NCBI RefSeq assembly: GCF_903915725.1
Contig: NZ_CAIWTY010000050.1
Span: 1-47,930 of the forward strand
From: an uncultured Rhodopila sp.
GTDB taxonomy: Bacteria; Pseudomonadota; Alphaproteobacteria; Acetobacterales; Acetobacteraceae
Direction of reading: 5' to 3'
Length of the DNA: 47,930 nt
The notes under the pieces are model-generated. The model had not been told where the DNA came from. It saw nothing but the letters and a program-made list of their open reading frames with translations, and made no database searches. Shown here in pieces: positions 1-8,408 of the stretch (its first letter is position 1; every line of letters begins with the position of its first letter). The position numbers were made by a program, and so were the translations under genes.

Positions 1-282
1 CACGGGGTTTCGGGGCCACCGCAGAGAGTTCAGCCTCAACACGATCGCAGCATGAGGTTGGCTCAACGCCGGCCCGCCACGCCAGCATTTTCATCCATGG
101 CGGTGCCCGGTGCGGGCTGGGAGACTGCGTCGAAACGCGGATTTTGCACGCATACCAGCGCCGGGGTGACCCCCGGATAACCCCGCGAGCCGTGACAAAC
201 CGCACAACTCCAAAGATTTCCACCGCTTCGCTCAGACTCTATGATAACAACGGCTCACACCTGTCGGGCCGGAACCCCATCC
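1..282. other. Left-edge stretch without a supported gene
   Basis: No reading frame here looks like a real protein, and no RNA gene is recognisable. It presumably contains the promoter and leader of the transglycosylase lipoprotein gene that follows. An ATG at 241 lies in frame with that gene but would add 14 residues in front of a good lipoprotein signal peptide, so I treat it as leader. Confidence 0.4.
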
Positions 283-1650
283 ATGAGTCGCTGCGCCGCT
301 TTCATCAACTCACCCTGGCCGCGCCGTATCGCGTGCCTGGCGCTTCTCACCGCCCTCGCCGCCTGCGGCAGCCGCCCGGCGCATCACGCCGCGCATCGCC
401 AATACGACCCGACCCGCTACTACCCGCCACCGGGGCCGCCGTCCGATCCCTGGGGGCCGTATATACACGAAGCCTCCGGCCGGTTCGGCGTGCCGGAGCT
501 GTGGATCCGCCGCGTCATGCGCCAGGAATCCGGCGGGCAGGAAGACGTGATCTCCTGGGCCGGCGCGATGGGGCTGATGCAGGTGATGCCGGATACCTAT
601 GACGGGCTGAAATACCGCTACAGCCTGGGCGAGGACCCGTTCGATCCGCACAACAATATCCTCGCCGGCACCGCATATCTGCGCGAGATGTACGACCGGT
701 TCGGCGCGCCTGGCTTCCTCGCCGCCTACAATGCCGGGCCGAACCGGCTGGATCGCTACCTGAACAACGGCACCCCGCTGCCGGAGGAGACGGTTAACTA
801 CGTCGCGGCCATCGCGCCGCAACTCGGGCCGGGCACACCGATGTCCGGTCCCCTGGCGGTGTATGCGGGGTCGAGGTTCGCGTCGCGCCCGGCACGGGCC
901 GGTTGCGACACGGATGCGGCGTACGATCCGTCACGGCCCTGCCAGCCGGTGCGACAGGCCGTGGCAGCGGCGGCGCCGGCGTATGGTTCCGCGGGCTGCG
1001 ATACGGATGCGGCGTACGACCCGTCGCGGCCGTGCCAGCCGGCGCGACAGGCGGCTGTCGTTGCGGTATCGGCGCCATCGTACGGTTCCGCGGGCTGCGA
1101 TGCGGATGCAGCGTATGATCCGTCGCGGCCATGCCAGCCGGTGCGACAGGCGGCGGTCGAGCCGGTTGCGTTCGCCCCGGCGGCATCGTCCTACAGTTCC
1201 GCCGGCTGCGACCCGGATGGTGCCTTCGATCCGTCGCGGCCTTGCCAGCGGCCGCGTCCCCCGGTCGCCGCCATGCAACCGGCACGGGCACCGGTGTATG
1301 CACAAGCACTGCCGCCGCCCATTATCCACGCAAGGCCGCTACAGGAGATGACGGCGCAGCGCGCCTCCTATGAAGCCGTGCCGCCGCCCGGCCGCTGGGC
1401 AATCCAGGTCGGCGCTTTTGCCAGCCTGTCCACGGCGGAAGGGGCTGCGGAAAACGCGCGTTCGGCAGCGCCGGATCTGTTGCGGACGGCGAAGATCGAG
1501 CTGCCGGCTACCACGTCGTTCGGCAGTCAGGTGGCCTTCCGCGCACGTCTTTTCGGGCTGTCGCAGTCCGCCGCGGTGGCGGCCTGCGGGCGCCTCAGCG
1601 GCAGGGGGATGGCGTGCATCACCGTGCCGCCGGACCGGGGCAGTTTCTGA
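283..1650 (+). CDS. Lytic transglycosylase lipoprotein with SPOR domain
   Basis: Predicted 455-residue outer-membrane lipoprotein that cleaves peptidoglycan glycan strands. The start at 283 puts a positively charged N-region, a hydrophobic core and a lipobox (LTALAAC) in the right order. Residues about 65-190 form an SLT (lysozyme-like) domain with catalytic Glu82 in RQESGG, followed by GLMQVMP and AAYNAGP, the usual family motifs. Residues about 206-325 hold four copies of a two-cysteine repeat. The C-terminus (about 367-450, WAIQVGAFAS) is a SPOR domain, which binds denuded septal glycan. The SLT plus SPOR pairing resembles RlpA/septal hydrolases in function. The cysteine repeat linker is unusual. 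Confident in the domains, not in the exact substrate. Confidence 0.87.
   Translation: MSRCAAFINSPWPRRIACLALLTALAACGSRPAHHAAHRQYDPTRYYPPPGPPSDPWGPYIHEASGRFGVPELWIRRVMRQESGGQEDVISWAGAMGLMQVMPDTYDGLKYRYSLGEDPFDPHNNILAGTAYLREMYDRFGAPGFLAAYNAGPNRLDRYLNNGTPLPEETVNYVAAIAPQLGPGTPMSGPLAVYAGSRFASRPARAGCDTDAAYDPSRPCQPVRQAVAAAAPAYGSAGCDTDAAYDPSRPCQPARQAAVVAVSAPSYGSAGCDADAAYDPSRPCQPVRQAAVEPVAFAPAASSYSSAGCDPDGAFDPSRPCQRPRPPVAAMQPARAPVYAQALPPPIIHARPLQEMTAQRASYEAVPPPGRWAIQVGAFASLSTAEGAAENARSAAPDLLRTAKIELPATTSFGSQVAFRARLFGLSQSAAVAACGRLSGRGMACITVPPDRGSF
898..1250 (+). repeat. Four tandem in-frame repeats, AGCDxDAAYDPSRPCQ type
   Basis: Units begin at 898, 991, 1090 and 1201 (residues 206, 237, 270 and 307 of the transglycosylase). 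Each has the core AGCDxDxAxDPSRPCQ followed by a variable Ala/Val/Pro-rich spacer of about 15-20 residues. Each unit carries two cysteines about 12 residues apart and three acidic residues, which suggests a small disulfide-closed, possibly metal-binding loop. The DNA repeats are well conserved, which fits recent unit duplication. Confidence 0.85.
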
Positions 1651-1676
1651 TCCCCGGCCCCCTGCCACCGAACCGT

Positions 1677-2030
1677 CTAGGGGACGAGCTGCAGAACTTC
1701 GGCGGTATAGGTCTTATATTTCAGCTTGCCGGCCGCGGCTTTCCATTCCGCTGTGTCCGTAACCGACTTGATGGCGCTTTCCTCGGGCCACACGGACGTG
1801 GTGACGATTGTCAGTTTGCCCGCGTCGGTGCCGGAGAAACTCGCCTTCACGGCGGGCGCCTTTTTCAGCAGCGCCACGAAGGTTGGGACCAGGGCGGCAT
1901 TGGCGGTGAAGTCGGCCTCGTTCTCCGCCACCACGGTGGCGACGCGGATGACATCGGCATGTGCCGCCGGCGCGCCCGCGTAGCAAGCCAGCACAGCCAA
2001 CGGCAAAGCGCAACGAAATACGTTTCTCAT
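1677..2030 (-). CDS. Small exported protein, possibly ABM-like fold
   Basis: 117 residues with a clear Sec signal peptide (hydrophobic core about residues 7-19, cleavage near AHA-D at 25-26). The mature part is about 92 residues. Its alternation of beta segments with a helix, and the pattern F-x-G-T-D followed by WPEE and an EW helix, recalls dimeric alpha/beta-barrel (antibiotic biosynthesis monooxygenase-like) proteins. This resemblance is only by eye. It converges with the transglycosylase gene, 26 bp away. A Fur-box-like half site (GATAATCATT) lies near 2128 in the upstream gap. Function unknown. Confidence 0.65.
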   Translation of the reverse strand: MRNVFRCALPLAVLACYAGAPAAHADVIRVATVVAENEADFTANAALVPTFVALLKKAPAVKASFSGTDAGKLTIVTTSVWPEESAIKSVTDTAEWKAAAGKLKYKTYTAEVLQLVP

Positions 2031-2192
2031 TCAACATTCCCCCTTCGAGTGAAACCGGAATCCGTAGGACCGGAAACGGACTCCGCGCATTTGTTCCGAC
2101 CGTCGTCGCGGCCGGAACCGGGGGACTGATAATCATTCTTTCGGCAACCGGCGCATCACGTTTCCAGGAGCATTTGCCGCGGGCGGAAACCG

Positions 2193-3089
2193 TTATGACT
2201 CCGGGTCGATCACCTTCAGCACCACCGGATGGTACTGGTCGCCGTAACCCGCCGCCTCCGCCTGCTTCAGCCGCTTCATCGCGAGCTGTGCTGCCTGCAT
2301 GTCAAGGCCGGAGGCTTCGGCCATCTCCAGCGCATAGGACAGGTCCTTCATCGCGTAGCGGGTGGAGAACGCGCGTTCGGGGAAGACACCCGGCAGCATC
2401 GCCTTCATGCCGTGGTTGCGCAGCACGAAGCTGTCGCCTGAACCCATCGCCATCGTCGGCAGCAGGATCTCCGGGGCGACGCCGTTGCGGCGGCCGATGG
2501 CGATGGCCTCGGCCAGCGCCGCGCAGTGCTGGAACACCAGCATGTTGTTGAGGATCTTCACCACCTGGCCGCAACCGACGGGACCGCAATGGGTGACGTC
2601 GGTGCCCATCGTCTCCAGGATCGGCCGGATGCGGGCAAAGGTTTCGCCGGTGGCGCCGACCATGATGCTGAGTTCGCCGCGGGCGGCGGCCTCGCGGGTG
2701 CGGGCCACGGGGGCGTCGGCGTAGTGGATGCCCTTCTCCGCCAGACGGTGGCCGATGCGGCGGGTCAGTTCGACGGAGGACGTGCTGGTGTCGGCGACGC
2801 ACTGTCCGGCCCGCAGATGCGGCTCGAGTTGGGCGACGACGGCGTCCACCGCCTTGCCGTCCGGCAGGGACAGCAGAATGAGGTCGCACCGCGCCGCGAT
2901 CTGCGGAACGGAGGCGGGTTCCACGCCGTGCGCGGCGAGCCTGTCCAGCGGATCGGAGCGGAGATCGAAGGCCAGGACCGGCAGGCCGCAGCGGCGCGCG
3001 AGATGGCCGCACATGGGTTCGCCCATCACGCCCAATCCAATGAACCCGATCGTGCCGATCGGCCGGGCGGTGTCCGGTTGCTTGGACAT
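2193..3089 (-). CDS. NAD(P)-dependent beta-hydroxyacid dehydrogenase
   Basis: 298 residues, the normal length for the 3-hydroxyisobutyrate/tartronate semialdehyde dehydrogenase family. The N-terminus has the Rossmann motif GFIGLGVMGEPM. The substrate-binding segment DAPVARTREAA sits near residue 125. The conserved catalytic lysine is in KILNN near residue 175. The C-terminal all-helical dimerisation domain ends with YALEMAEASGLD. It oxidises a small beta-hydroxyacid to the semialdehyde with NAD(P). The actual substrate cannot be told from sequence, and the neighbours give no pathway. It is read alone, with about 160 bp before the next gene on the same strand. Confidence 0.88.
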   Translation of the reverse strand: MSKQPDTARPIGTIGFIGLGVMGEPMCGHLARRCGLPVLAFDLRSDPLDRLAAHGVEPASVPQIAARCDLILLSLPDGKAVDAVVAQLEPHLRAGQCVADTSTSSVELTRRIGHRLAEKGIHYADAPVARTREAAARGELSIMVGATGETFARIRPILETMGTDVTHCGPVGCGQVVKILNNMLVFQHCAALAEAIAIGRRNGVAPEILLPTMAMGSGDSFVLRNHGMKAMLPGVFPERAFSTRYAMKDLSYALEMAEASGLDMQAAQLAMKRLKQAEAAGYGDQYHPVVLKVIDPES

Positions 3090-3227
3090 TTCGGTCTCCC
3101 GTCGTGTTGTATCGGGTTGTCGTCCGGGCGTGCGGCGAAGTCAAAGCGGCCCGCCGAGGGTGATGAATGGCGGACCATCCGGGCTTCCGCCGCAGGTCAG
3201 CGCCGACGTATTACGAAACTGTTTGAC

Positions 3228-3244
3228 GTGGGAAACTTTCCCAC
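3228..3244. promoter_or_regulatory. Perfect 8-bp-arm palindrome upstream of kinase-like gene
   Basis: GTGGGAAA-C-TTTCCCAC is a perfect inverted repeat about 130 bp before the histidine-kinase-like gene and about 140 bp before the divergent dehydrogenase. Its placement between two divergent genes and its symmetry suit a dimeric repressor or activator site. There is no direct evidence of the binding protein. Confidence 0.35.
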
Positions 3245-3374
3245 ATACGATCCGACACAGATCGGGCTCCGGTCCCTCATCTCCGGGAGCTCGGGTGAGA
3301 TGGCGACGCATCGCCGGGCGCTACAAGCCGGCGCGCCTCGCCACCCGCCGATTTGGAATGAAAGGCAACGGACG

Positions 3375-4253
3375 ATGCTACACGCCGCCGACTCCGCCCG
3401 AACAACGCGTCGATTTGCCGCTGTCCCTCCGGGTCAGCCGGATTTCGATGACGCGGTGCCGAACGACACTGCCGCGCAAGAGATCGACCTGCGCCAACTG
3501 CGTCACCATACCAAGAACACGCTGCAACGGATCATGGCGCTGATCTCGGAAAGCTCTAGCCTGTGCGACACGCCGGCCGCCGAAAAGTTTGCCCGCGAGC
3601 TCGAATATCGCATCGGCCTGTCAGCCACGATCTCAAACGCGCTGTTCGGCCTGACCGAGGCCCCCGGTTCGATGGCCGATCGGCTGCGCCAGCTTGGCGG
3701 CGGGATCGTCGAGATGATGCGGGGCGCCGACCAGGTCATCCGCATCGGCGTTTCGGTGCGCGGCACGTGCCCGGTCGCTTTGCGCGAAGCCGTCATCCGC
3801 AGCGCCAACGAACTCATCGGAAACGCCGTCAAGCACGGCATGAAAAATCGCCCGGATGGCCGGATATCCGTGCGGCTGGTGACCGAGGCCGAACTGACGG
3901 TGCTCAGCGTCACCGACAACGGCTGGGGCTTTTCCGGCCTTCCAGGTTCGGGTGAGGGCCTTTCGCTGGCACAAGGCTTTGCCGAACGGCATGGCGGAAC
4001 CTTGCGGCTGGAAAGCGCCGGCGGCACCGTGGCAACCATGGAATTGCTGCACAGCGCGGTTCGGTCTGGCGACGCTGTCACCGGCTCCGTGGTCGAGACG
4101 CTCAACGCCCAACGGGGGGTGCACGGTTCGCTGCCGCAGAAGCCGCCAACCGATGGCAAATGCCGCTCGGCTCCGCAGCGGGAAGCGACGACCATCCCCA
4201 TGCCGCGACCATCGTCACGCAAACAGTCGAGCGCCGCGTCGTTGATGGCGTAA
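3375..4253 (+). CDS. Soluble histidine-kinase-like ATPase (HisKA_2/HWE type)
   Basis: 292 residues with no membrane segment and no recognisable sensor domain. Around residue 45 is the phospho-acceptor helix RQLRHHTKNTLQ, typical of the HisKA_2/HWE group. The HATPase_c part follows with an N box (ANELIGNAVKHG) near residue 160 and a G box (VTDNGWGF) near 195, then GEGLSLAQGFAERHGG. The start at 3375 follows a GAAAGG element; an in-frame ATG at 3300 would add 25 residues of low-complexity sequence. The C-terminal 45 residues look disordered. Such proteins commonly feed alphaproteobacterial stress or light signalling, but no response regulator is in the window. Confidence 0.8.
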   Translation: MLHAADSARTTRRFAAVPPGQPDFDDAVPNDTAAQEIDLRQLRHHTKNTLQRIMALISESSSLCDTPAAEKFARELEYRIGLSATISNALFGLTEAPGSMADRLRQLGGGIVEMMRGADQVIRIGVSVRGTCPVALREAVIRSANELIGNAVKHGMKNRPDGRISVRLVTEAELTVLSVTDNGWGFSGLPGSGEGLSLAQGFAERHGGTLRLESAGGTVATMELLHSAVRSGDAVTGSVVETLNAQRGVHGSLPQKPPTDGKCRSAPQREATTIPMPRPSSRKQSSAASLMA

Positions 4254-4383
4254 ACGGAGCGGCGCGCGGCGGCCTGAAGCGGCTCAAACGCCACTCGCTT
4301 GCCGGCGCGTGCGCCAGGTTGACGCGTTCCGGCGGCAACCAAGTTGGCCGCTCCATCGTCACCGGTCCCGCCCGGCAAGCGGT

Positions 4384-5661
4384 TCAGTCGAGGGCGGCGA
4401 TCAGGCGACCCGGCAGCGTGAAAGTCCGGTCGCCGACAGACCGCCGAGTGTCCGCAGACCCGTCCGGCGGCGGCGCAGCGTTTGAAATAAGCGGCTCTCC
4501 CGGTGACGAGTCCGGCACGTCGTTGATGCCGGTGTTTCCGTCGGGCGCGTCTGGAATTGCTTTGTCGGCTGGCGGCCCGGGTGGGGCCTCCGGCGGCAAA
4601 ATCAGGTTGCCGGCGCCACGTCCCCGGCTCCGCGCCGGCACATCCGCGGGCTGGCCTCGATAAGCGGTGTAGTGCAATTCCGTGGCGACGAACGCGCCGG
4701 AGGCTGTGCGCTCCAGCCGGATGACGGCGTTGCGATAGGTGTTGCCTTTCCCTTGCACGTCCGCACCGGCCGGGAAACTGCGGCCGTTATTCAACCATAC
4801 CGTCCCGCGCCGGACACGAACAAACCCCTGCACGATGACCTGGCCGGCCGACGTTCCGAAATAGCCGGCCGGGTCTTCGGACAGAGGATCCGCATCGATC
4901 GACCTCACTTCGGCGGTTCGATCCGCATACGTGCCGGCGATCGAGACGAAGGCCCCGCTCTTTGCGACGGTAGCCGGCGCTCCGTGCAGCACCAGGCCGC
5001 CGATGCGGACGGTATCGCCCTCCCGGATGATTTGGCCACGCACGAACAGCGCACCGGCTCGTGCGCGGTCCAACCGGCTGGCCATCACGGTCCCGTCCGG
5101 TTGCCGCAGGCCGCTGACGGTGACCCAATTGCCGATCCCGAAGCGGGCCGCCACCCAGGTGGTGGGCAGCACCATCACCCTTTGCCCGGCCACAATCATG
5201 GCGCCCGCGGCCGCATCGACCGCATCGATCGGCCCCGATACCTCATAGCGGACCGCGATCATCGTCGCCTGATCGGCGGAGTAGCCCGCGGTCTCTCGCC
5301 CGCCGGCTTCGATCACAACCACCTGGCCGACCCTGAGCTGCTTCAGCGTTGCTGCGCTGCCGTTGACGGATACCGGAACGTTCTTGTCGAACCGAACCTC
5401 CAGCCCATCTACACAGATGGACGCGAAGCCGGTGACGACACCGAAAATGCCGGTTCCGCCGATGCCGCGATCGGTGGTTCGCGTCCTCGCTGCGATACCC
5501 GTGCCGCCGATACCCCGATCCGCTATGGCCGAACCGCCGTCATGGCCGACGCGGCAGACCGCGCCCGGCCCGAAAACGGTGGTTTCATCGGCGGCCTCGG
5601 GCTGAGGGCCGGCGCAGCATGCCAATGTCAGCAAGGCCAGAAGAGCACCATAATACTTCAT
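4384..5661 (-). CDS. DUF5666-type lipoprotein
   Basis: 425 residues starting with a lipoprotein signal peptide (LLALLTLACCAG). It is followed by two copies of DRGIGGTGI (residues about 47-71), then repeated beta-rich modules of about 65 residues of the type found in DUF5666 proteins (FGVVTGFASICVDG, VSGPIDAVDAAAGAMIVAGQ, VFVRGQIIREGDTVRIGG, VQGFVRVRRGTVWLNNG). The C-terminal 90 residues are Pro/Ala-rich and probably disordered. Its start overlaps the stop of the upstream DUF6502-type gene by 4 bp, so the two are translationally coupled. No biochemical function is known for the family; an envelope role is inferred. Confidence 0.75.
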   Translation of the reverse strand: MKYYGALLALLTLACCAGPQPEAADETTVFGPGAVCRVGHDGGSAIADRGIGGTGIAARTRTTDRGIGGTGIFGVVTGFASICVDGLEVRFDKNVPVSVNGSAATLKQLRVGQVVVIEAGGRETAGYSADQATMIAVRYEVSGPIDAVDAAAGAMIVAGQRVMVLPTTWVAARFGIGNWVTVSGLRQPDGTVMASRLDRARAGALFVRGQIIREGDTVRIGGLVLHGAPATVAKSGAFVSIAGTYADRTAEVRSIDADPLSEDPAGYFGTSAGQVIVQGFVRVRRGTVWLNNGRSFPAGADVQGKGNTYRNAVIRLERTASGAFVATELHYTAYRGQPADVPARSRGRGAGNLILPPEAPPGPPADKAIPDAPDGNTGINDVPDSSPGEPLISNAAPPPDGSADTRRSVGDRTFTLPGRLIAALD

Positions 5662-6557
5662 TCTGCCACTCCGTCCGCCGCTGTCCGCCGGGCCTCGCCA
5701 GGCGGTGTTGCATCGGCAGGTGATCCGCTTTCGGAGAAAACAAAGGCCCCGAAATTCACCCGGACCGGTGTATCGCCGCCGGGCGCCCGGTCGGCTTCGA
5801 CAAGTTCAAGGGCCTTTCGGTTGACCTCGAGCAGAGCCTGCATCGCTGTCGTGCGGGCAAATGCTTCCAGTTCCCGGGCCTGGGCCGGCGTCAGCCCGTC
5901 GTAATGGACGCTTCGGTCAAGAAATGGCGCGACATCGGCGGCGCTGATGTTCGCAACCGCTGCCGCGACATGATCCTGCAGGTTCCTGGCGAAGTAGAAC
6001 AGTTGCTCGGCCGCGCCCGGCAGCGGAACGAACGCATCGACCCTCAGCACGACCAGGTCCGGAGGTGCCACCTGAACAAAACCCCGGGCGAGCCAGTCGT
6101 CGAGAACGGCCCGTGAGCGTATGTCGGTTGTGACGGAACGGACCAGCGCATCGAACGATGGCCTGGCGTCCCCGGGTTCGCCCAAACGGGGCAATGGCTG
6201 CGGATTTCCGGCGGCATCCACGAATGGCGGCGATCCTCGCCAGCGGGCAATAATCCCACTCGTGACGGTCACCACCTCGGGCGCCACCGTGGCGTCTAGC
6301 CGCATCTCCCGGAAATGTCTGACCAGCTTGCGATGGACCCCGGTCAGCAGGCTGATGCGGCTATCGGTCTGCTCGGCCGCGCCCTTCAGGATGTCGGTCG
6401 CCGCGACGTCCACGAACAGGCGGCGCAGCGCGTCCGTCAGCACGGGGAAGGTGACGCCGTTGCGCAGCATAAGCCGCACCAAAGGCCGTAGCGTCTGCGA
6501 GACAGCGGTCAGGAGAGCCGTCGGAGGTGTTGGCAGAGGGTGGCCGAATGGGGGCAC
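5658..6557 (-). CDS. DUF6502-type protein, coupled to DUF5666 lipoprotein
   Basis: 299 residues, apparently starting at GTG (6557). No signal peptide or strong membrane segment is visible. The N-terminal region (LRPLVRLMLRNGVTFPVLTDALRRLFVDVA) and the following segment, with SRISLLTGVHRKLVRHFREM, look like a winged-helix region, as described for DUF6502 proteins. The central part (residues about 100-200) carries LPRLGEPGDARPSFDALVRSV. It forms a two-gene operon with the lipoprotein downstream (ATGA overlap). This pairing appears to be recurrent in proteobacteria, from memory. A cytoplasmic regulator of the lipoprotein is possible but unproven. Confidence 0.72.
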   Translation of the reverse strand: MPPFGHPLPTPPTALLTAVSQTLRPLVRLMLRNGVTFPVLTDALRRLFVDVAATDILKGAAEQTDSRISLLTGVHRKLVRHFREMRLDATVAPEVVTVTSGIIARWRGSPPFVDAAGNPQPLPRLGEPGDARPSFDALVRSVTTDIRSRAVLDDWLARGFVQVAPPDLVVLRVDAFVPLPGAAEQLFYFARNLQDHVAAAVANISAADVAPFLDRSVHYDGLTPAQARELEAFARTTAMQALLEVNRKALELVEADRAPGGDTPVRVNFGAFVFSESGSPADATPPGEARRTAADGVAE

Positions 6558-6734
6558 GGTTCAATATCGGTTCAACGAAGAACGCCCCTAGCATATTTAA
6601 TTCTGATAAGACAATCATAACATTAATGCCAGGGTCGCGAAGCCGTGTCGCTGCATTTCAAATTATCTCTTGCGGCGGGCCTGCCGGCGCCGGCCGCTCG
6701 GAATCATGCAACGTCGTCTCGGGCGGCCGTTGCC

Positions 6735-6815
6735 GTCATGGCGGCCGCAGACCCGCCATCCACGCCTTTGTTTGTGCACGCACAAGGCGTGGATGCCGAT
6801 CTCCGTCGGCATGAC
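6735..6815. repeat. REP-like palindrome, family A copy 1
   Basis: Imperfect palindrome starting GTCATGGC and ending GGCATGAC, with inner arms CATCCACGCCTT and AAGGCGTGGATG. The same architecture occurs at 15756-15841, 43996-44075 and 45882-45966. It resembles REP/BIME repeats of proteobacteria, which are moved by RAYT-type transposases; none is in the window. Confidence 0.75.
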
Positions 6816-6868
6816 GAGGTCGCGCGGCGGGAGTGTCGCAGTCACTGGCGTGGAAGGCCGCCTCTGCA

Positions 6869-6938
6869 CCGCCTCGTCCAGATCCACGCCCCACATCTTC
6901 TTCAGCGCTTACATGGTCCGGACATCCGGCTTGAACAG
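6869..6938 (-). pseudogene. Duplicated 3'-end fragment of rsfS
   Basis: 70 bp match the last codons of the intact rsfS gene (8414-8483) with about six mismatches and no gaps. Read leftward it still encodes MWGVDLDEAV, the RsfS C-terminus, although the stop has been lost. It lies in the same orientation, about 1.5 kb downstream of the intact gene. The two copies flank the FitAB-like module as direct repeats. Confidence 0.85.
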
Positions 6939-7044
6939 TCGCGGACTGGATCTGACCGGTTTGCCTATGGTGACGGTGTCGGTTTCGTTGACGCGAGGCA
7001 AGGCATCTGCTATCAATGCCTGATATCAGATTCCCGGGGTTAGA

Positions 7045-7293
7045 ATGGGCCAACTGATCGTTCGGGGCCTGGATGATCGCCTGATCCGGACGCTCAAGCA
7101 AAGGGCGGCCCGGACGGGACGGTCCGCGGAGGCTGAGCATCGGATTATTCTGGAGCAGGCCCTGGCCCCCGAGACGGAGACGTTCGCCGAGGCAGCCGCC
7201 CGGCTACGCGCGCGGACTCCAACGCAGGCGACGGACAGCGTCGATCTGATCCGGGAAGATCGTGACAGGGATCATGATGGCGCGAAGCGGTGA
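7045..7293 (+). CDS. FitA/VapB-like ribbon-helix-helix antitoxin
   Basis: 82 residues. The N-terminal 45 residues (GQLIVRGLDDRLIRTLKQRAARTGRSAEAEHRIILEQAL) are a typical FitA-like ribbon-helix-helix DNA-binding domain. The C-terminal tail would wrap the toxin. The stop overlaps the GTG start of the PIN toxin (GTGA), the standard arrangement for coupled translation. It should bind its own promoter in the preceding 100 bp and repress the pair. It lies within the direct-repeat-bounded segment at the rsfS 3' end. Confidence 0.88.
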   Translation: MGQLIVRGLDDRLIRTLKQRAARTGRSAEAEHRIILEQALAPETETFAEAAARLRARTPTQATDSVDLIREDRDRDHDGAKR

Positions 7294-7718
7294 AAGAGGT
7301 TGTGATTGACGCCTCGGTCGCCGTGAAGTGGGTGGTCGAGGAAGATCACAGCGCAAACGCCGCGCTGCTGCTGGGCTACGACACGCTTTATGCGCCCGCT
7401 CACTGGCGGGCCGAAGCGGTCAATGTTCTATGGGCGAAGGTTTTCCGGGGTGATCTGACAGCGGTGGATGCCTGGGAACGCATGCTGGTTCTGAACCGCG
7501 CGCCGGTTGTGGAAACGGCGATCGCCGGTTTGGTGCCGCGGGCCTTCGCGATCTCGGTGGCGCATTCTGTAACGGTTTACGATTCGCTCTATGTCGCTTT
7601 GGCGGAGCAACGGGGGATTCCGTTCGTCACGGCCGACGAGCGGTTGGTTCGGCGGTTGGCGGGGGACGCGGATTTGGGGAATCGGCTGGTTTGGGTCGGG
7701 ACTCTGGCTGGCTCCTGA
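7290..7718 (+). CDS. PIN-domain toxin (VapC/FitB-like ribonuclease)
   Basis: 142 residues, GTG start inside the antitoxin stop. PIN signature acids are visible: Asp in VVIDASVAVKW, Glu in the HWRAEAVNVLW helix, Asp in VYDSLYVALAE and Asp in FVTADERL. These coordinate Mg/Mn in a single-strand RNase active site, so the toxin should be catalytically intact. It would cut RNA when its antitoxin is degraded. The target RNA cannot be read from the sequence. Confidence 0.9.
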   Translation: MKEVVIDASVAVKWVVEEDHSANAALLLGYDTLYAPAHWRAEAVNVLWAKVFRGDLTAVDAWERMLVLNRAPVVETAIAGLVPRAFAISVAHSVTVYDSLYVALAEQRGIPFVTADERLVRRLAGDADLGNRLVWVGTLAGS

Positions 7719-8408
7719 CGGCAACCGGCGCGAAGACGGCCGATCGGCACGGTCACCCCGCCGGAGTGTGCCTGGGCTGGGTCATTTGCAAAATGGGACC
7801 TGAACAGGGACACGGAAATATACCTTACTTATCCGTATCGACCTTGGGGGTGCCGTCGGACATCGAACAAATTTAATATTTATTATGCAACTGGCACCTG
7901 AACGCCGAATTGCGAAACCGGCATTGTATGCTGCAATAGCAGATCGTCATCAGTCGTCGAAAAGGCTGTTGCAATGAGATATAAACCTACAATCGTGAAC
8001 GCGGGCGCGCCAGTTTGAGCCGCTTTGGCACCATCATTCATCGCCGCGACTAGACTTGTGATGTACTTAGGCGACGCTCAACAATTACCGCTTCAGTCGG
8101 GCGTCCTTCCCTCCCCGTCATGGCCCGGCTTGTCCGGGCCACCTATACCAGCAGCCCGCCGCGATAGGTGGCCCGGACAAGCCGGGCCATGACGGACCAA
8201 AGTCAGCCACCCGATTCGCTTATTCTTGGGCGTCGCCTTAGGTGGTTCAAACTGGTCCAACTACGTCCGCCTACTTCTCGTGCGTAAATTTGGCTTTCGG
8301 CGCGATTCCGGATACGCAGCCCGCCACAACCGCGCCACTGGTGCCGTTTCCCGGGAAAGGAGACAGGTGCGTTCCCCAAGATTTTGCACGTTGTCCCGCC
8401 CGCATATC
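7719..8408. other. 690-bp gene-free stretch
   Basis: No credible reading frame. It contains an AT-rich patch around 7860-7900, clearly below the surrounding GC content, and the perfect palindrome at 8117-8193. It reads as decayed or imported DNA between the toxin gene and rsfS, where rlmH or other housekeeping genes often lie in relatives. Confidence 0.5.
8117..8193. repeat. REP-like perfect palindrome, family B
   Basis: Two perfectly complementary 30-bp arms (8117-8146 and 8164-8193) separated by 17 bp. Arms begin GTCATGGCCCGGCTTG. The outer GTCATGGCCCGG core is shared with the smaller palindrome at 30699-30735. It would form a very stable cruciform or RNA hairpin and could end transcription from either side. 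Confidence 0.85.

Larger units (their letters stand above)
6558..7044. other. Intergenic region with promoter-like AT tract, REP element and gene fragment
   Basis: Apart from the REP-like palindrome (6735-6815) and the rsfS 3' fragment (6869-6938), the stretch is non-coding. An AT-rich patch at 6590-6627, unusual for this genome, probably holds the promoter of the leftward DUF6502 gene. The 106 bp after the fragment should hold the promoter of the rightward antitoxin gene. Confidence 0.5.

Noticed and set aside
2526..3374. Extended N-terminus of the histidine-kinase-like frame
   Set aside because: This part is antisense to the dehydrogenase and has low-complexity shadow composition; the real domain starts after 3375.
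7800..8110. Possible small RNA or gene in the AT-rich stretch after the toxin
   Set aside because: AT-rich, but no reading frame, no clear promoter-terminator pair and no recognisable RNA structure.
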